Of a stretch of 33,682 nt of DNA, positions 15,089-22,586 are shown one piece after another. The stretch's first letter is position 1, and each line of letters begins with the position of its first letter. The stretch comes from Rhodosalinus sp046542825 (GTDB lineage Bacteria > Pseudomonadota > Alphaproteobacteria > Rhodobacterales > Rhodobacteraceae): assembly GCF_046542825.1 (NCBI RefSeq), contig NZ_JBKHAQ010000018.1, positions 1-33,682 of the forward strand, read 5' to 3'. The notes under the pieces are model-generated. The model was not told the DNA's origin. It saw nothing but the letters and a program-made list of their open reading frames with translations, and did not search any database. A program made the translations under genes and the position numbers.

Positions 15089-15960
15089 ACGAAGTCGCCC
15101 GCGCGGGCGAGCGCCGCGCGCGCCTCCGGCAGCCAGCCGTCGAGGATCTGCCAGACATGCGGCGTGTCGGGCCAGAGATCGAGGTGCACGCGCCCGTCCG
15201 CCGCCCGCAGCCGGGTGGCCATGCGCCTGGCGTCGTCCCGCAGGATCTCGGTGCGGCTGGCCTGGATCAGCACCGGCGGCGGGGCGCGGAAGGGCGCGAA
15301 AAGCGGCGAGAGGCGCGGGTCGCGCCGGTCGGCTTCCGGCGCCACGATGTCGACCAGTTCCTCGATCCGCTCCACGGGCAGAAGCGGATCGGCGCGGGCG
15401 TTCTCGCGCAGCGAGGCGCCGGAGAGCGTCAGGTCCACCCAAGGCGAGAAGAGCACCGCGGCGCGGGGCCGTTCGCCCTCCTCCAGAAGCCGCGAGAGCA
15501 GCGCCAGCGCCAGCCCTCCGCCCGCACTGTCGCCGCCCAGAACGATGTCGCCGGGCGCGAGGCCCTGCGCGCGCAGGAGGCCCCAGGCGGCGCATGCATC
15601 CTCGAAGGCCGCGGGAAACGGCGCCTCGGGAGCCAGACGATACTCCGGCGCACAGACCTCGGTGCGCGCGAGGCGCGACAGCCGCCCCAGCATCCCGCGG
15701 TGGGTGCGCAGGCTGCCGGCGACATAAGCGCCGCCGTGAAACCACAGGATCGCGCGGCCCGCCGGGACCGGCCCGGCCGACAGCCAGCCCAGCGGCGGCG
15801 GTCCGGGCCGCCGGATCTCGCGCAGGTGGGCAGGCCCGCGCAGCAGCGGCGCGATCCGCTCGAAGTCGCGGCGCGCGCGTTCGGGCGTTCCGGTCCGCGC
15901 GAGCGCGGGCTTGGCGACGGCGCGCAGCGCCGCGTTCATCGCGGCAAGGCGCAGGCTCAT
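15058..15960 (-). CDS. Alpha/beta hydrolase, hormone-sensitive-lipase (family IV) type
   Basis: A 300-residue esterase-like protein. The oxyanion motif HGG (75-77, in WFHGGAYVAGS), the nucleophile elbow GDSAGGG with S145, a likely acid in SRTEILRDDAR (about 236-245) and H268 (DTPHVWQ) make a complete triad of the alpha/beta_hydrolase_3 family. No signal peptide is seen, so it is probably cytosolic. These enzymes hydrolyse short-chain esters; the natural substrate cannot be told. The start ATG at 15960 overlaps the gshB stop by 4 bases (ATGA), making this the last gene of rsmI-yraN-gshB-hydrolase. The 3' end overlaps comM on the other strand by 31 bases. Confidence 0.9.
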   Translation of the reverse strand: MSLRLAAMNAALRAVAKPALARTGTPERARRDFERIAPLLRGPAHLREIRRPGPPPLGWLSAGPVPAGRAILWFHGGAYVAGSLRTHRGMLGRLSRLARTEVCAPEYRLAPEAPFPAAFEDACAAWGLLRAQGLAPGDIVLGGDSAGGGLALALLSRLLEEGERPRAAVLFSPWVDLTLSGASLRENARADPLLPVERIEELVDIVAPEADRRDPRLSPLFAPFRAPPPVLIQASRTEILRDDARRMATRLRAADGRVHLDLWPDTPHVWQILDGWLPEARAALARAGDFVQTAFAETMR

Positions 15961-16898
15961 GCCGCCGCGCGCCGCGCCTCGATCGCCTCCCAGACGCGGG
16001 CGGCGATGTTGACGCCGTCGAAACGCTCGAGTTCCTGCAGCCCGGTGGGCGAGGTCACGTTGATCTCGGTCAGCCGGTCGCCGATCACGTCGATGCCGAC
16101 GAAGAGCTGCCCCTTCTCCCGCAGCACCGGGCCGATGCGGGCGCAGATCTCGCGGTCGCGGTCGGTGAGTTGCGCGGGTTCCGGCCGGCCGCCGACGTGC
16201 ATGTTGGACCGCGTCTCGCCGGCGGCGGGCACGCGGTTGATGGCGCCCACGGCCTCGCCGTCCACAAGGATCACCCGCTTGTCGCCCTGCGCCACCTGCG
16301 GCAGGAATTTCTGCACGATCAGCGGTTCGCGCGTGAAGCCGGTGAAGAGCTCGTGCAGGGCCGAGAGGTTGCGGTCGTTGGCATCCAGCCGGAAGACCCC
16401 CGCGCCGCCGTTGCCGTAGAGCGGCTTGAGGATCACGTCGCCATGCCGCGCCTTGAAGGCGCGGATCGTGGCCAGGTCGCGCGCGATGGTGGTGGGCGGC
16501 GTCAGGTCCGGGAAATCGAGAACCAGCAGCTTCTCGGGGAAGTTGCGCACCCAGAAGGGATCGTTGACCACCAGCGTGCTGGCCGCGAGCCGCTGCAGCA
16601 GGTGCGTGGTGGTGATGTAGTGCATGTCGAAGGGCGGGTCCTGCCGCAGCCAGACGACGTCGAACCCGGCCAGGTCGACATGCGCCTCCTCGCCAAGCTC
16701 GGCATGGTCGCCGCGGGCGCGCCGCACCCGCAGCGGCCGGCCCCTTGCGGTGATCCGTCCCTCCTCGTAGGCCAGCCGGTCGGGGGTGTAGTAGAAAAGC
16801 TCGTGCCCCCGCGCCTGCGCCTCCTCGGCGAGGCGAAAGGTGGTGTCGGCGTCGATGTCGATGGCGCCGATCGGATCCATCTGGATGGCGACTTTCAT
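15957..16898 (-). CDS. gshB: Glutathione synthase
   Basis: A 313-residue ATP-grasp enzyme that joins gamma-glutamylcysteine and glycine into glutathione. The start is ATG 16898 with GGAG 7 bases upstream, beginning MKVAIQMDPIGAIDIDADTT as in other GshB proteins. DVVWLRQDPPFDMHY is the N-terminal substrate-binding region. DVILKPLYGNGGAGVF is the ATP-grasp lysine and glycine loop. GDKRVILVDGEAVGAINR and the C-terminal EINVTSPTGLQE provide metal and ATP contacts. The gene follows yraN after 70 bases, the gene order I expect in alphaproteobacteria. Confidence 0.96.
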   Translation of the reverse strand: MKVAIQMDPIGAIDIDADTTFRLAEEAQARGHELFYYTPDRLAYEEGRITARGRPLRVRRARGDHAELGEEAHVDLAGFDVVWLRQDPPFDMHYITTTHLLQRLAASTLVVNDPFWVRNFPEKLLVLDFPDLTPPTTIARDLATIRAFKARHGDVILKPLYGNGGAGVFRLDANDRNLSALHELFTGFTREPLIVQKFLPQVAQGDKRVILVDGEAVGAINRVPAAGETRSNMHVGGRPEPAQLTDRDREICARIGPVLREKGQLFVGIDVIGDRLTEINVTSPTGLQELERFDGVNIAARVWEAIEARRAAA

Positions 16899-16968
16899 GG
16901 GCGGGCTCCGCTGCGACAGGCCCTTTCATGGCGCAGCCGGCGTCCGGGCGCAATCGTCGTGCCGCCGC

Positions 16969-17400
16969 CTACCAGTCGCTGCCGAAGGCATTCTCGATGA
17001 CCTTCACCGCCCCGCTGCCGTCGACCAGCGCGAGGTCGAAGCGCATTTCGGTCAGCAGGCCGCCAGGTTCCTGTCCAACGAATTCCTCCGCCGCAGCGCA
17101 GAGCCTGTCCATCTGGCGGCGGCCGAGCCGCGTCGCCGCCGCCTCGAAACTGCGCGCGGCCTTGACCTCGACGAAGACGACGCGCGCACCTTCGCGCACG
17201 ACGAGATCGATCTCGCCCGCCGCGCCGCGCCAGCGTTCCGCCACGACCGGCCGCCCGCTCGCGCGGTAGTGGCGCGCAACCCCCGCCTCCGCCGCGCGCC
17301 CCGACAGCGCGGCGAGGCGTCCACGCCGCACGCGCCGCGCCCGCCCCGGAGCCGCGAAGGGCGGCATCGCCGCAGCCTCAGACATCGCCGTCATCGTCAT
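16969..17400 (-). CDS. yraN: YraN family protein (UPF0102), nuclease-fold
   Basis: A 143-residue protein starting at ATG 17400, chosen because GGAG lies 7 bases upstream; ATGs at 17394, 17385 and 17367 lack such a site. It therefore overlaps the end of rsmI by 23 bases. The conserved core is GEIDLVV (E63, D65) and VFVEVKA (E78, K80), the restriction-endonuclease-like catalytic pattern of the family. Downstream residues FDLALV(D) are also standard. The biochemical role of YraN is not settled. It is a fixed neighbour of rsmI and the LpoA/YraM lipoprotein in many proteobacteria, as here. Confidence 0.88.
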   Translation of the reverse strand: MTMTAMSEAAAMPPFAAPGRARRVRRGRLAALSGRAAEAGVARHYRASGRPVVAERWRGAAGEIDLVVREGARVVFVEVKAARSFEAAATRLGRRQMDRLCAAAEEFVGQEPGGLLTEMRFDLALVDGSGAVKVIENAFGSDW

Positions 17401-18271
17401 CGTTGTGCTCCTTCGCCGTGCGCCGCAGCGCCATCTGGTAGACCCTGCGCCGGGGCAGACCGGTGGCGGCGGCGACCTCTGCCGCGGCGTCGCGCACCGA
17501 GGCATGCCCAAGCGCCGCGTCCAGCATCCCTTCTAGGTCGATTTCGCTAACGCTTTCCGAATCGCCCGCGCCGATCAGCACGACGATCTCGCCCTTGGGC
17601 ACCGGCGCGTCCGCCAGCGCCGCCGCAAGCTCGCCCAGCGCGCCGCGGCGCACGGTCTCGAAACGCTTCGTCAGTTCCCGGCAGAGCGCGGCCGGCCGGT
17701 CCGCCCCCAGTACGGCCGCCGCATCCGCCAGCATCGCGGCCACCCGCCGGGGCGATTCGTAGATCACCAGCGTGCCGGGCACCCCGCGCAGCGCTTCCAT
17801 TGCCCGCCGTCGCTGTGCCTTGGACACCGGAAGGAAACCGGCAAAGAAGAAGCGGTCCGTGGGCAGGCCGCCCACCGCGAGCGCGGCCAGCGCGGCCGAA
17901 GCCCCGGGCACGGCCGTCACCGGGTGGCCCGCCGCGATCGCCTCGCGCGCGAGCGCATAGCCCGGATCGGCCACAAGCGGCGTGCCCGCCTCCGAGGCGT
18001 AGGCGACCGAACTCCCTTCGGCCAGCGCCGACAGCAGCTTTGGGCGCATCGCCGGACCGTTGTGGTCGTGATAGGCAAGAACCCTGCGCGTGCCCATCGG
18101 AACGGCATGGATCTGCATCAGCCGGCGCAGGCTGCGCGTGTCCTCGGCGGCCAGGACGTCGGCATCGCGCAGCACGTCGAGCGCGCGCAGGGTGATGTCG
18201 CGCGCGTTGCCGATCGGCACCGAAACCAGGTAAAGACCCGGCGCAAGATCGCCGTCTTGAGGATTCGGCAC
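17378..18271 (-). CDS. rsmI: 16S rRNA 2'-O-ribose C1402 methyltransferase RsmI
   Basis: A 297-residue SAM-dependent methyltransferase modifying C1402 in the ribosomal decoding centre. It starts at a GTG (18271), with a GAGG upstream, and reads MPNPQDGDLAPGLYLVSVPIGN. The tetrapyrrole-methylase-fold motifs are intact: LYLVSVPIGNARDIT (13-27), LAAEDTRSL (40-48), YHDHN, ASEAGTPLVADPG, VPGASAALAALAVGGLPTDRF (the SAM site) and PRRVAAML. The C-terminus ends in an acidic run (DDDDGD), partly overlapped by yraN translation. It is transcribed divergently from the LpoA-like gene. Confidence 0.95.
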   Translation of the reverse strand: MPNPQDGDLAPGLYLVSVPIGNARDITLRALDVLRDADVLAAEDTRSLRRLMQIHAVPMGTRRVLAYHDHNGPAMRPKLLSALAEGSSVAYASEAGTPLVADPGYALAREAIAAGHPVTAVPGASAALAALAVGGLPTDRFFFAGFLPVSKAQRRRAMEALRGVPGTLVIYESPRRVAAMLADAAAVLGADRPAALCRELTKRFETVRRGALGELAAALADAPVPKGEIVVLIGAGDSESVSEIDLEGMLDAALGHASVRDAAAEVAAATGLPRRRVYQMALRRTAKEHNDDDDGDV

Positions 18272-18299
18272 TGGACCCGCCTCTTGTCGTGACTATGAT
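18272..18299 (+). promoter_or_regulatory. Predicted sigma-70 promoter of the LpoA-like gene
   Basis: TGGACC (18272-18277), a 16-base spacer, then TATGAT (18294-18299). The -10 matches TATAAT at 5 of 6 positions and stands out in this GC-rich sequence. The start would be near 18306, giving a leader of about 60 bases to the ATG at 18368. Confidence 0.45.
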
Positions 18300-18367
18300 C
18301 GACCGCGCCCACAGGCCGGTGGCCGACACCCTGTTCCGCCGGTTCCGACCGAGGGAGGCTTTCGCCC

Positions 18368-19567
18368 ATGTTCGACGTTTTCGCCCAGCCCCGCAAGTTC
18401 GCCCCGCCCCGCAAGTTCGCCGCCCGCGCGCTCGCCGCGCTGTCGATCCTCTGGCTGGCCGCTTGCGAGCCGGTTGGCGTGAGCCTGCCGGCAGTCGGTC
18501 AGGAACGCTCGATCGATACGTCCCGCCCGGTGCCCGTGGCGCTGCTGGTGCCGCGCAGCGACGAGGGTGCCGCGAGCATCGCCCGCGATCTCGAGACCGC
18601 GGCGCGGCTTGCGGTCGACGATCTGGGCGACGTCGCGATCGACCTGCGCGTCTACGACACGGCCGGCGATGCCGGAACCGCTGCGTCCGTCGCGCAGCGC
18701 GCCGCCGACGAGGGGGCGGGCATCATCCTTGGCCCGCTCTTCGGAGAGGCGGCCAATGCCGCGGCGGTGCAGGTCGCCGACGACGGGCTGAACGTGCTGA
18801 GCTTTTCCAACAACAGCTCGATTGCCGGCGGCAACCTCTTCGTGCTGGGCCCGACCTTCGAGAACGCGGCCGACCGCCTTGTCGCCTACGCCGCGCGACA
18901 GGGCCGGACGCGGTCCGTGATCGTTCACCCCGACACCGTCGAGGGACAGTTCGGCCGCAACGCGATCGAGAGTGCTGCGGCGGCGCAGGGCATGCGCGTG
19001 GTCGGCACCGTGCCCTTTCCGTTCTCCGAAGAGGGCGCGGTCGACGCCGCGAGCCGGGCCGTCGAGGCCGTGCGCAGCAACGACGCCGATTCGATCTTCC
19101 TGACCTCGACCTCCTCCGGTGCGCTGCCGCTGCTTGCGCAGCTGCTGCCCGAGCAGGGGCTCGACCCTTCGGACACCCAGTACATCGGCCTGGCCCGCTG
19201 GGACGTGCCGCAACAGACCCTGGACCTGCCGGGCGTTCAGGGTGGCTGGTTCGCCCGGCCGGACGAGGCGATGATGGAAAGCTTCCGCGACCGCTTCGAA
19301 ACGGCCCATGGCAGACGCCCGCATCCTCTGGCAGGGCTCGCCTACGACGGGATCGCCGCCATCGGTGCGCTGGTCGAGCAGGGCAACGGCGCCACGCTGA
19401 CCCGCGGCGACCTCACGCAATCCTCCGGGTTCCAGGGCACCGGCGGTGCCTTCCGGCTGCTGCCCGACGGCACGAATCAGCGCGCGCTGGCGGTGGCGAC
19501 GGTGCGCGACGGGCAGGTGGAGATCCTCGACCCGGCGCCGAGAAGCTTCCGCGGTGCCGGATTCTGA
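18368..19567 (+). CDS. Penicillin-binding protein activator (LpoA/YraM-like) lipoprotein
   Basis: A 399-residue outer-envelope lipoprotein. The signal peptide ends in the lipobox LAAC with C33 as lipidation site. Residues about 55-385 form a periplasmic type I substrate-binding fold (VPVALLVPRSDEG, IILGPLFGEAANAAAVQVA, VLSFSNNSSIAGG, AYDGIAAIGALVEQGNG), as in the C-terminal half of E. coli LpoA. The N-terminal TPR-like half of E. coli LpoA is absent, giving a shorter protein. The likely role is stimulation of a class A penicillin-binding protein, inferred from the family and from divergence from rsmI-yraN. The start ATG at 18368 has GGGAGG upstream. An 18-base tandem duplication (18389-18424) repeats PRKFA in the positively charged n-region of the signal peptide. 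Confidence 0.88.
   Translation: MFDVFAQPRKFAPPRKFAARALAALSILWLAACEPVGVSLPAVGQERSIDTSRPVPVALLVPRSDEGAASIARDLETAARLAVDDLGDVAIDLRVYDTAGDAGTAASVAQRAADEGAGIILGPLFGEAANAAAVQVADDGLNVLSFSNNSSIAGGNLFVLGPTFENAADRLVAYAARQGRTRSVIVHPDTVEGQFGRNAIESAAAAQGMRVVGTVPFPFSEEGAVDAASRAVEAVRSNDADSIFLTSTSSGALPLLAQLLPEQGLDPSDTQYIGLARWDVPQQTLDLPGVQGGWFARPDEAMMESFRDRFETAHGRRPHPLAGLAYDGIAAIGALVEQGNGATLTRGDLTQSSGFQGTGGAFRLLPDGTNQRALAVATVRDGQVEILDPAPRSFRGAGF
18389..18424 (+). repeat. 18-base tandem duplication in the signal peptide of the LpoA-like protein
   Basis: CCCCGCAAGTTCGCC occurs at 18389-18403 and again at 18407-18421, exactly 18 bases (6 codons) apart, so the reading frame is kept and the PRKFA residues are doubled. 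It extends the basic n-region before the hydrophobic core. Confidence 0.7.
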
Positions 19568-22340
19568 TCCTGTCCTCGCCGCCCTTCCCCGGGACGCGCA
19601 GGACAGGCTGATCTGCGCGCCCGAGGCGATCTTCGACCGCGCGGCCTTTGCCGGCGACCTCGAGGCGGCAGCGGCAGAGGCCGAAGACGGCGCCGCGCTG
19701 CGCATGGCCGCCGTGCGGCTGCTGCGCGAGGCGCGCAGCCGTGGCCGCGATGCGATCGCCGATGCCTTCCGCGCGCACCCCTTCGAAGCCCGCGCGACGA
19801 TCCGCGCCTATGCCTGGCTCACCGACCGGCTGGTCGAGGCGGCCTGGACCGTCGCGACGCAACGCTTGCACCCCAATCCCAACCCCACCGAGGGCGAGCG
19901 CCTCGCGCTGCTGGCCGTGGGCGGCTACGGCCGCGGCGAGATGGCGCCCGAATCGGACGTGGACCTGCTGTTCCTCTCGCCGTGGAAGATCACGCCCTGG
20001 GCGGAGAGCGTCACCGAGTCGATCCTCTACATCCTGTGGGACATCAAGCTGAAGATCGGCCACGCGTCGCGCACGGTGAAGGACTGCCTGCGCCTGGGCG
20101 CCGAGGACGTGACGATCCGCACCGCGCTGCTGGAACACCGGCACCTCTGCGGCACCGCGGCGCTGACCGAGGAGCTTGAACACCGCCTGCGGCAGGATCT
20201 CTTCGACGGCACCGAGCGCGAGTTCATCGAGGCCAAGCTCGCCGAGCGCGACGCGCGGCACACCCGGCAGGGCGCGCGCTACATGGTCGAGCCCAACGTC
20301 AAGGAGGGCAAGGGCGGGCTGCGCGACCTGCAGTCGCTCTACTGGATCGCGAAATACGTCCATCACGTCGATGTGGCAGCGGCGCTTGTCGACCTGGGCG
20401 TGTTCCGCCCCGAGGAATACGACCGCTTCCGCCGGGCCGAGAACTTCCTCTGGGCGGTGCGCTGCCATCTGCACCTGCTGTCGGGCCGCGCGGTCGAGCA
20501 GCTGACCTTCGACATGCAGGTCGACGTGGCCGAGGCGATGGGCTACCGTGACGCGCGCGGGCGGCGGGCAGTCGAGCACTTCATGCAGGAATATTTCCTG
20601 CACGCGACGGCGGTGGGCGATCTGACGCGCATCTTCCTGACCGCGCTCGAGGCCGATCACCGCAAGGGCGCGCCGCTTCTGACCCGGCTCTTCACGCGCA
20701 CGCCGCGGGTGCGCAAGGGCTACACGGTGGCCACCGGCCGGCTTGCCATCGCCGACGACGCGGCCTTTCTCGCCGACAAGCTCAACCTGCTGCGGCTCTT
20801 CGAGGAGGCGCTGCGCACGGGCCTGTTGATCCATCCGGACGCGATGCGCCTTGTGCGCGCCAACCTGCACCTGATCGACGACGAGGTGCGCACCAGCCGC
20901 GAGGGGCAGCGCATCTTCCTCGACCTGCTGCTGCGGCACGGCAACCCCGAGCGCGCGCTGCGCCGGATGAACGAGCTTGGCGTGCTCTCGGCCTTCCTGC
21001 CGGAATTCGCCCCGGTCGTCGCGATGATGCAGTTCAACATGTATCACCACTACACGGTGGACGAACATACCATCCAGTGCATCAGCCAGCTTGCGCGGAT
21101 CGAGCGCGGCGAGCTGTCCGAAAGCCTGCCGGTGGCCAGCGGGATCCTGCAGGAAGGCGTGAACCGCCGCGTGCTTTATGTGGCGCTGCTGCTGCACGAC
21201 ATCGGCAAGGGGCGGGAAGAGGATCACTCGATCCTCGGCGCGCGGATCGCCCGCACGGTCGCCCCCCGCCTGGGCCTGCGGAAGTGGGAGGCGGAGACGG
21301 TGGAGTGGCTGGTGCGCTACCACCTGCTCATGTCCGATCTGGCGCAGAAGCGCGATATCGCCGACCCCCGCACCGTGCGCGACTTCGCCAAGCTCGTGCG
21401 CACGAAGGATCGGCTGGACCTGCTGACGGTGCTCACCGTCTGCGACATCCGCGGCGTGGGCCCCGGCACCTGGAACAACTGGAAGGCCGCGCTGATCCGC
21501 GCGCTCTACCGCCAGACGCGGCGCGCGCTTGAGGGCGGGATGGAGGCGCTCAACCGCGAGAACCGCGAGGCGGAGGCGAAGCGCGCCCTGCGCGCCCGGC
21601 TGGCGGACTGGGATCAGTCGGACCTGCGGCGCGAGCTGGGCCGCCACTATCCAGCCTACTGGCAGGGGCTCCACGTCACCGCGCACGAGATCTTCGCGCG
21701 GCTGCTGCGCGACATCGGCGCGGACGACATCCGCATCGACCTGCACCCGGACGAGGACCGCGATGCCACCCGCATCTGTTTCGCGCTGGCCGACCATCCC
21801 GGCATCTTCTCGCGCCTCGCGGGCGCGCTGGCGCTCGCTGGCGCCAACGTGGTCGATGCGCGCACCTATACATCGAAGGACGGCTACGCGACGGCGGTCT
21901 TCTGGGTGCAGGACGCCGACGGGCGCCCCTACGAGATGGAGCGCCTGCCGCGGCTGGAGCGCACCATCGGCAAGACCCTGCGCGGCGAGGTCATACCCAG
22001 AGAGGCGATGCGGCCGCGCGACAAGCTGCGCAAGCGCGAGCGCGCCTTCCGCGTGCCCACCTCGGTCACCTTCGACAACGACGGCTCGGACATCTACACC
22101 ATCATCGAGGTCGACACCCGCGACCGTCCCGGCCTGCTCTACGATCTGACCCGCACGCTGGCCGAGGCCAATGTCTACATCGCCTCCGCGGTCATCGCGA
22201 CCTATGGCGAGCAGGCGGTCGACAGCTTCTACGTCAAGGACATGTTCGGGCTGAAGCTGCACGCGCCCGCCCGCCAGCGCATCCTGGAGGCGCGACTCAG
22301 GAAGGCCATAGAGGACGGCGCGGCGAGGGCGGAGGGATGA
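19554..22340 (+). CDS. glnD: [Protein-PII] uridylyltransferase/uridylyl-removing enzyme GlnD
   Basis: A 928-residue bifunctional nitrogen sensor that uridylylates PII proteins when glutamine is low and removes the UMP when it is high. I place the start at the GTG 19554 (VPDSDPVLAALPR), 14 bases inside the end of the LpoA-like gene. No ATG lies close by in frame, and the open frame further upstream is a shadow of lpoA. Domains in order: nucleotidyltransferase with GGYGRGEM (123-130) and ESDVDL (D135, D137); the central PII-UTase region with MVEPNVKEGKGGLRDLQ; the HD phosphohydrolase with LLLHDIGKGREEDHS (H548, D549); and two ACT domains near residues 741-800 and 850-910 (IIEVDTRDRPGLLYDLT). 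All key residues are intact, so both activities are expected. Confidence 0.96.
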   Translation: MPDSDPVLAALPRDAQDRLICAPEAIFDRAAFAGDLEAAAAEAEDGAALRMAAVRLLREARSRGRDAIADAFRAHPFEARATIRAYAWLTDRLVEAAWTVATQRLHPNPNPTEGERLALLAVGGYGRGEMAPESDVDLLFLSPWKITPWAESVTESILYILWDIKLKIGHASRTVKDCLRLGAEDVTIRTALLEHRHLCGTAALTEELEHRLRQDLFDGTEREFIEAKLAERDARHTRQGARYMVEPNVKEGKGGLRDLQSLYWIAKYVHHVDVAAALVDLGVFRPEEYDRFRRAENFLWAVRCHLHLLSGRAVEQLTFDMQVDVAEAMGYRDARGRRAVEHFMQEYFLHATAVGDLTRIFLTALEADHRKGAPLLTRLFTRTPRVRKGYTVATGRLAIADDAAFLADKLNLLRLFEEALRTGLLIHPDAMRLVRANLHLIDDEVRTSREGQRIFLDLLLRHGNPERALRRMNELGVLSAFLPEFAPVVAMMQFNMYHHYTVDEHTIQCISQLARIERGELSESLPVASGILQEGVNRRVLYVALLLHDIGKGREEDHSILGARIARTVAPRLGLRKWEAETVEWLVRYHLLMSDLAQKRDIADPRTVRDFAKLVRTKDRLDLLTVLTVCDIRGVGPGTWNNWKAALIRALYRQTRRALEGGMEALNRENREAEAKRALRARLADWDQSDLRRELGRHYPAYWQGLHVTAHEIFARLLRDIGADDIRIDLHPDEDRDATRICFALADHPGIFSRLAGALALAGANVVDARTYTSKDGYATAVFWVQDADGRPYEMERLPRLERTIGKTLRGEVIPREAMRPRDKLRKRERAFRVPTSVTFDNDGSDIYTIIEVDTRDRPGLLYDLTRTLAEANVYIASAVIATYGEQAVDSFYVKDMFGLKLHAPARQRILEARLRKAIEDGAARAEG

Positions 22341-22573
22341 CCCCGCTGCGGCACCCGGACAACGTCATGCCCCGGGAGACGGGCGCGGCGCTCGACGGGC
22401 AAGGTCTGCGCGGGGCGTTCGACGCCCGCCCGCCCCGTCCGCGCCACGACTGGCTGGGCTGGATTGCCACCGCTAAGAAGCCCGGAACGCGCGCGCGCAG
22501 GCGCGCATCCATTTCGGCCGATCTGGAGGCAGGGCACGGCGACACCGGCGTGGACTGGCACCCGAAGCGATGA
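22337..22573 (+). CDS. Doubtful small ORF between glnD and murJ
   Basis: A 78-residue frame whose ATG overlaps the glnD stop (ATGA) just after a GGCGGAGGG that could serve as a ribosome binding site. It ends 13 bases before the murJ start. The product is basic, rich in Arg, Pro and Gly, without a recognisable domain, signal peptide or membrane segment. The placement looks like a coupled gene but the composition is what GC-rich non-coding sequence gives by chance. Otherwise the 246 bases between glnD and murJ hold nothing I recognise. Confidence 0.22.
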   Translation: MTPLRHPDNVMPRETGAALDGQGLRGAFDARPPRPRHDWLGWIATAKKPGTRARRRASISADLEAGHGDTGVDWHPKR

Positions 22574-22586
22574 CGGGCCCGCGCCG

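Noticed and set aside
15058..16953. A single 631-codon minus-strand frame suggesting a gshB-hydrolase fusion
   Set aside because: GshB is encoded in a different frame (15957-16898). The hydrolase starts at 15960 with an ATGA overlap, so they are two coupled genes.
19413..22262. A very long minus-strand open frame (949 codons) antisense to glnD
   Set aside because: It is a mirror of codon bias in GC-rich DNA. glnD on the plus strand has all family motifs, while the antisense product is a low-complexity His/Gln/Arg/Val-rich string without domains.
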